NCBI GenBank assembly: GCA_015069265.1
Contig: SVIY01000003.1
Coordinates: 1-44,765, forward strand
Direction of reading: 5' to 3'
DNA: 44,765 nt
Source: Clostridiales bacterium
Lineage (GTDB): Bacteria > Bacillota > Clostridia > Christensenellales > Borkfalkiaceae
Part shown: piece after piece, positions 44,002 through 44,765 of the stretch
Layout: each line of letters starts with the position of its first letter
Numbering within the stretch: position 1 is the stretch's first letter
Translations under genes and position numbers: made by a program
The notes under the pieces: generated by a model
What the model was told of the DNA's origin: nothing
Database searches by the model: none
What the model saw: the letters and a program-made list of their open reading frames with translations, nothing else

Positions 44002-44765
44002 ATGTATAAGTATACACAAGAACAATTAGATTCAATGAAGAAGGTCGAAGCGACCAGAGAACAAAGACTTCAAAACTTGTTCGCAAGAATGACTGCGGAC
44101 GAAAAGCAAACTGTTTTGCAAGAAAACCACCCCGACTACATAACTTCAGCTTATGAAGAATTGAAAGTTGGTCCCAACAAGGGCGGAAAGGTTTTGCACG
44201 AACTTGCAGACCTTTTGCAAGGTAAATCAAGAGTGCTCGATTTAGATATCGACCTTTCTAAACCCGACTACGACGTAGACGTTTTGGTTATCGGTGGCGG
44301 TGGCGCAGGTTCTTCTGCTGCTATTGAAGCGCACAATGCTGGCGCAAACGTTATGATGGTAACCAAACTCCGTATAGGCGATGCAAACACCATGATGGCA
44401 GAGGGCGGAATTCAAGCGGCTGATAAACCCAACGATAGCCCTGCTATTCACTATCTAGACGCTTTCGGTGGCGGTCACTTTGCTGCAAAGCACGAACTTT
44501 TATACAAGCTCGTTAACGAGGCTCCCGATGCTATCAAATGGCTCAACGAGCTCGGCGTTATGTTCGATAAGGAAGCAGACGGCACTATGATTACCACCCA
44601 CGGTGGCGGTACTAGTAGAAAACGTATGCACGCATGTAAGGACTATTCGGGTGCGGAAATTATGAGAACGCTTCGTGACGAAGTGTTGAACCGTCAAATT
44701 CCCGTAGTTGACTTTACCGCTGCTATCGAAATCATCAAAGACGTTGAAGGTAAGGCTGCTGGTGC
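44002..44765 (+). CDS. frdA: Fumarate reductase/TfrA-like flavoprotein, 3' end outside window
   Basis: The ORF track misses this gene because no stop is reached; 254 codons are visible from ATG 44002, preceded by GGGGGAAGAG. An unusual N-terminal extension of about 90 mostly helical residues precedes the FAD-binding motif 'VDVLVIGGGGAGSSAAIEA' (about 92-110). The next flavin motif reads 'GDANTMMAEGGIQAA', where membrane FrdA/SdhA have SHTxAAxGG. The covalent-FAD histidine is Asn here, so FAD is probably bound non-covalently, as in TfrA and NadB. 'HGGGTSRKRMHACKDYSG' follows. The substrate-binding and catalytic Arg region is beyond the edge. L-aspartate oxidase is the main alternative, but the FrdB partner argues against it. 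Confidence 0.85.
   Translation, partial: MYKYTQEQLDSMKKVEATREQRLQNLFARMTADEKQTVLQENHPDYITSAYEELKVGPNKGGKVLHELADLLQGKSRVLDLDIDLSKPDYDVDVLVIGGGGAGSSAAIEAHNAGANVMMVTKLRIGDANTMMAEGGIQAADKPNDSPAIHYLDAFGGGHFAAKHELLYKLVNEAPDAIKWLNELGVMFDKEADGTMITTHGGGTSRKRMHACKDYSGAEIMRTLRDEVLNRQIPVVDFTAAIEIIKDVEGKAAG

Noticed and set aside
36875-44765. Group 4 or MvhADG hydrogenase, or methanogenic heterodisulfide reductase proper
   Set aside because: No nickel-iron hydrogenase motifs occur, and the FlxA-like NAD(P)H flavoprotein provides a different input; the bacterial context makes a CoM-S-S-CoB substrate unlikely.

Overview
The window looks like a chromosomal segment of an anaerobic, probably spore-forming member of the Bacillota (class Clostridia, perhaps an uncultured gut lineage). 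The reasons are the dnaG-rpoD-trmK-NIF3 gene order, the ftsK/spoIIIE-rimO-pgsA-cinA-recA-rny gene order, strong AGGAGG ribosome binding sites, consensus sigma-A promoters, a BclA-type collagen-like surface protein, AraM-type glycerol-1-phosphate dehydrogenase and Hdr/Flx-type anaerobic redox genes. The finer taxonomy is a guess. No rRNA, tRNA, CRISPR array, transposase or phage gene was seen.

Bases 1-10.2 kb are mixed accessory and housekeeping genes. They hold the end of a polysaccharide chain-length (Wzz-like) locus, ttcA on the minus strand, a membrane protein-patatin-MBL lipoprotein-G1P dehydrogenase run, and a minus-strand collagen-like protein, thioesterase and glycerophosphodiesterase. 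An AbrB-ABC exporter operon follows, and a palindrome lies just behind its promoter.

Bases 10.3-30.4 kb are conserved information-processing genes: uvrB-uvrA; dgt-dnaG-rpoD-trmK-NIF3-zinc ribbon; ftsK/spoIIIE-rimO-pgsA-cinA-recA; and rny on its own promoter. Rho-independent hairpins close the uvrBA, dgt-to-zinc-ribbon and rny units. None was seen between recA and rny.

Bases 30.4-35.3 kb hold a creatininase-family hydrolase, a GMP synthase that lacks its glutaminase domain, an NSS-family sodium symporter and an azlCD branched-chain amino acid exporter.

Bases 35.3 kb to the end are the most interesting part. They form one apparent operon: fumC, hdrB, hdrC, hdrA, mvhD/flxD, flxC-like, flxB-like, flxA-like, frdB-like, frdA-like (cut by the window edge). 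Fumarase makes fumarate. FlxA looks like the NAD(P)H entry point, and HdrA the likely bifurcating flavin protein. HdrB/HdrC and the two Flx ferredoxin-type proteins form an iron-sulfur chain, and the terminal pair looks like a soluble fumarate reductase. The working hypothesis is a cytoplasmic, electron-bifurcating NADH:ferredoxin/fumarate oxidoreductase, that is, a fusion at operon level of the FlxABCD-HdrABC and thiol:fumarate-reductase themes.
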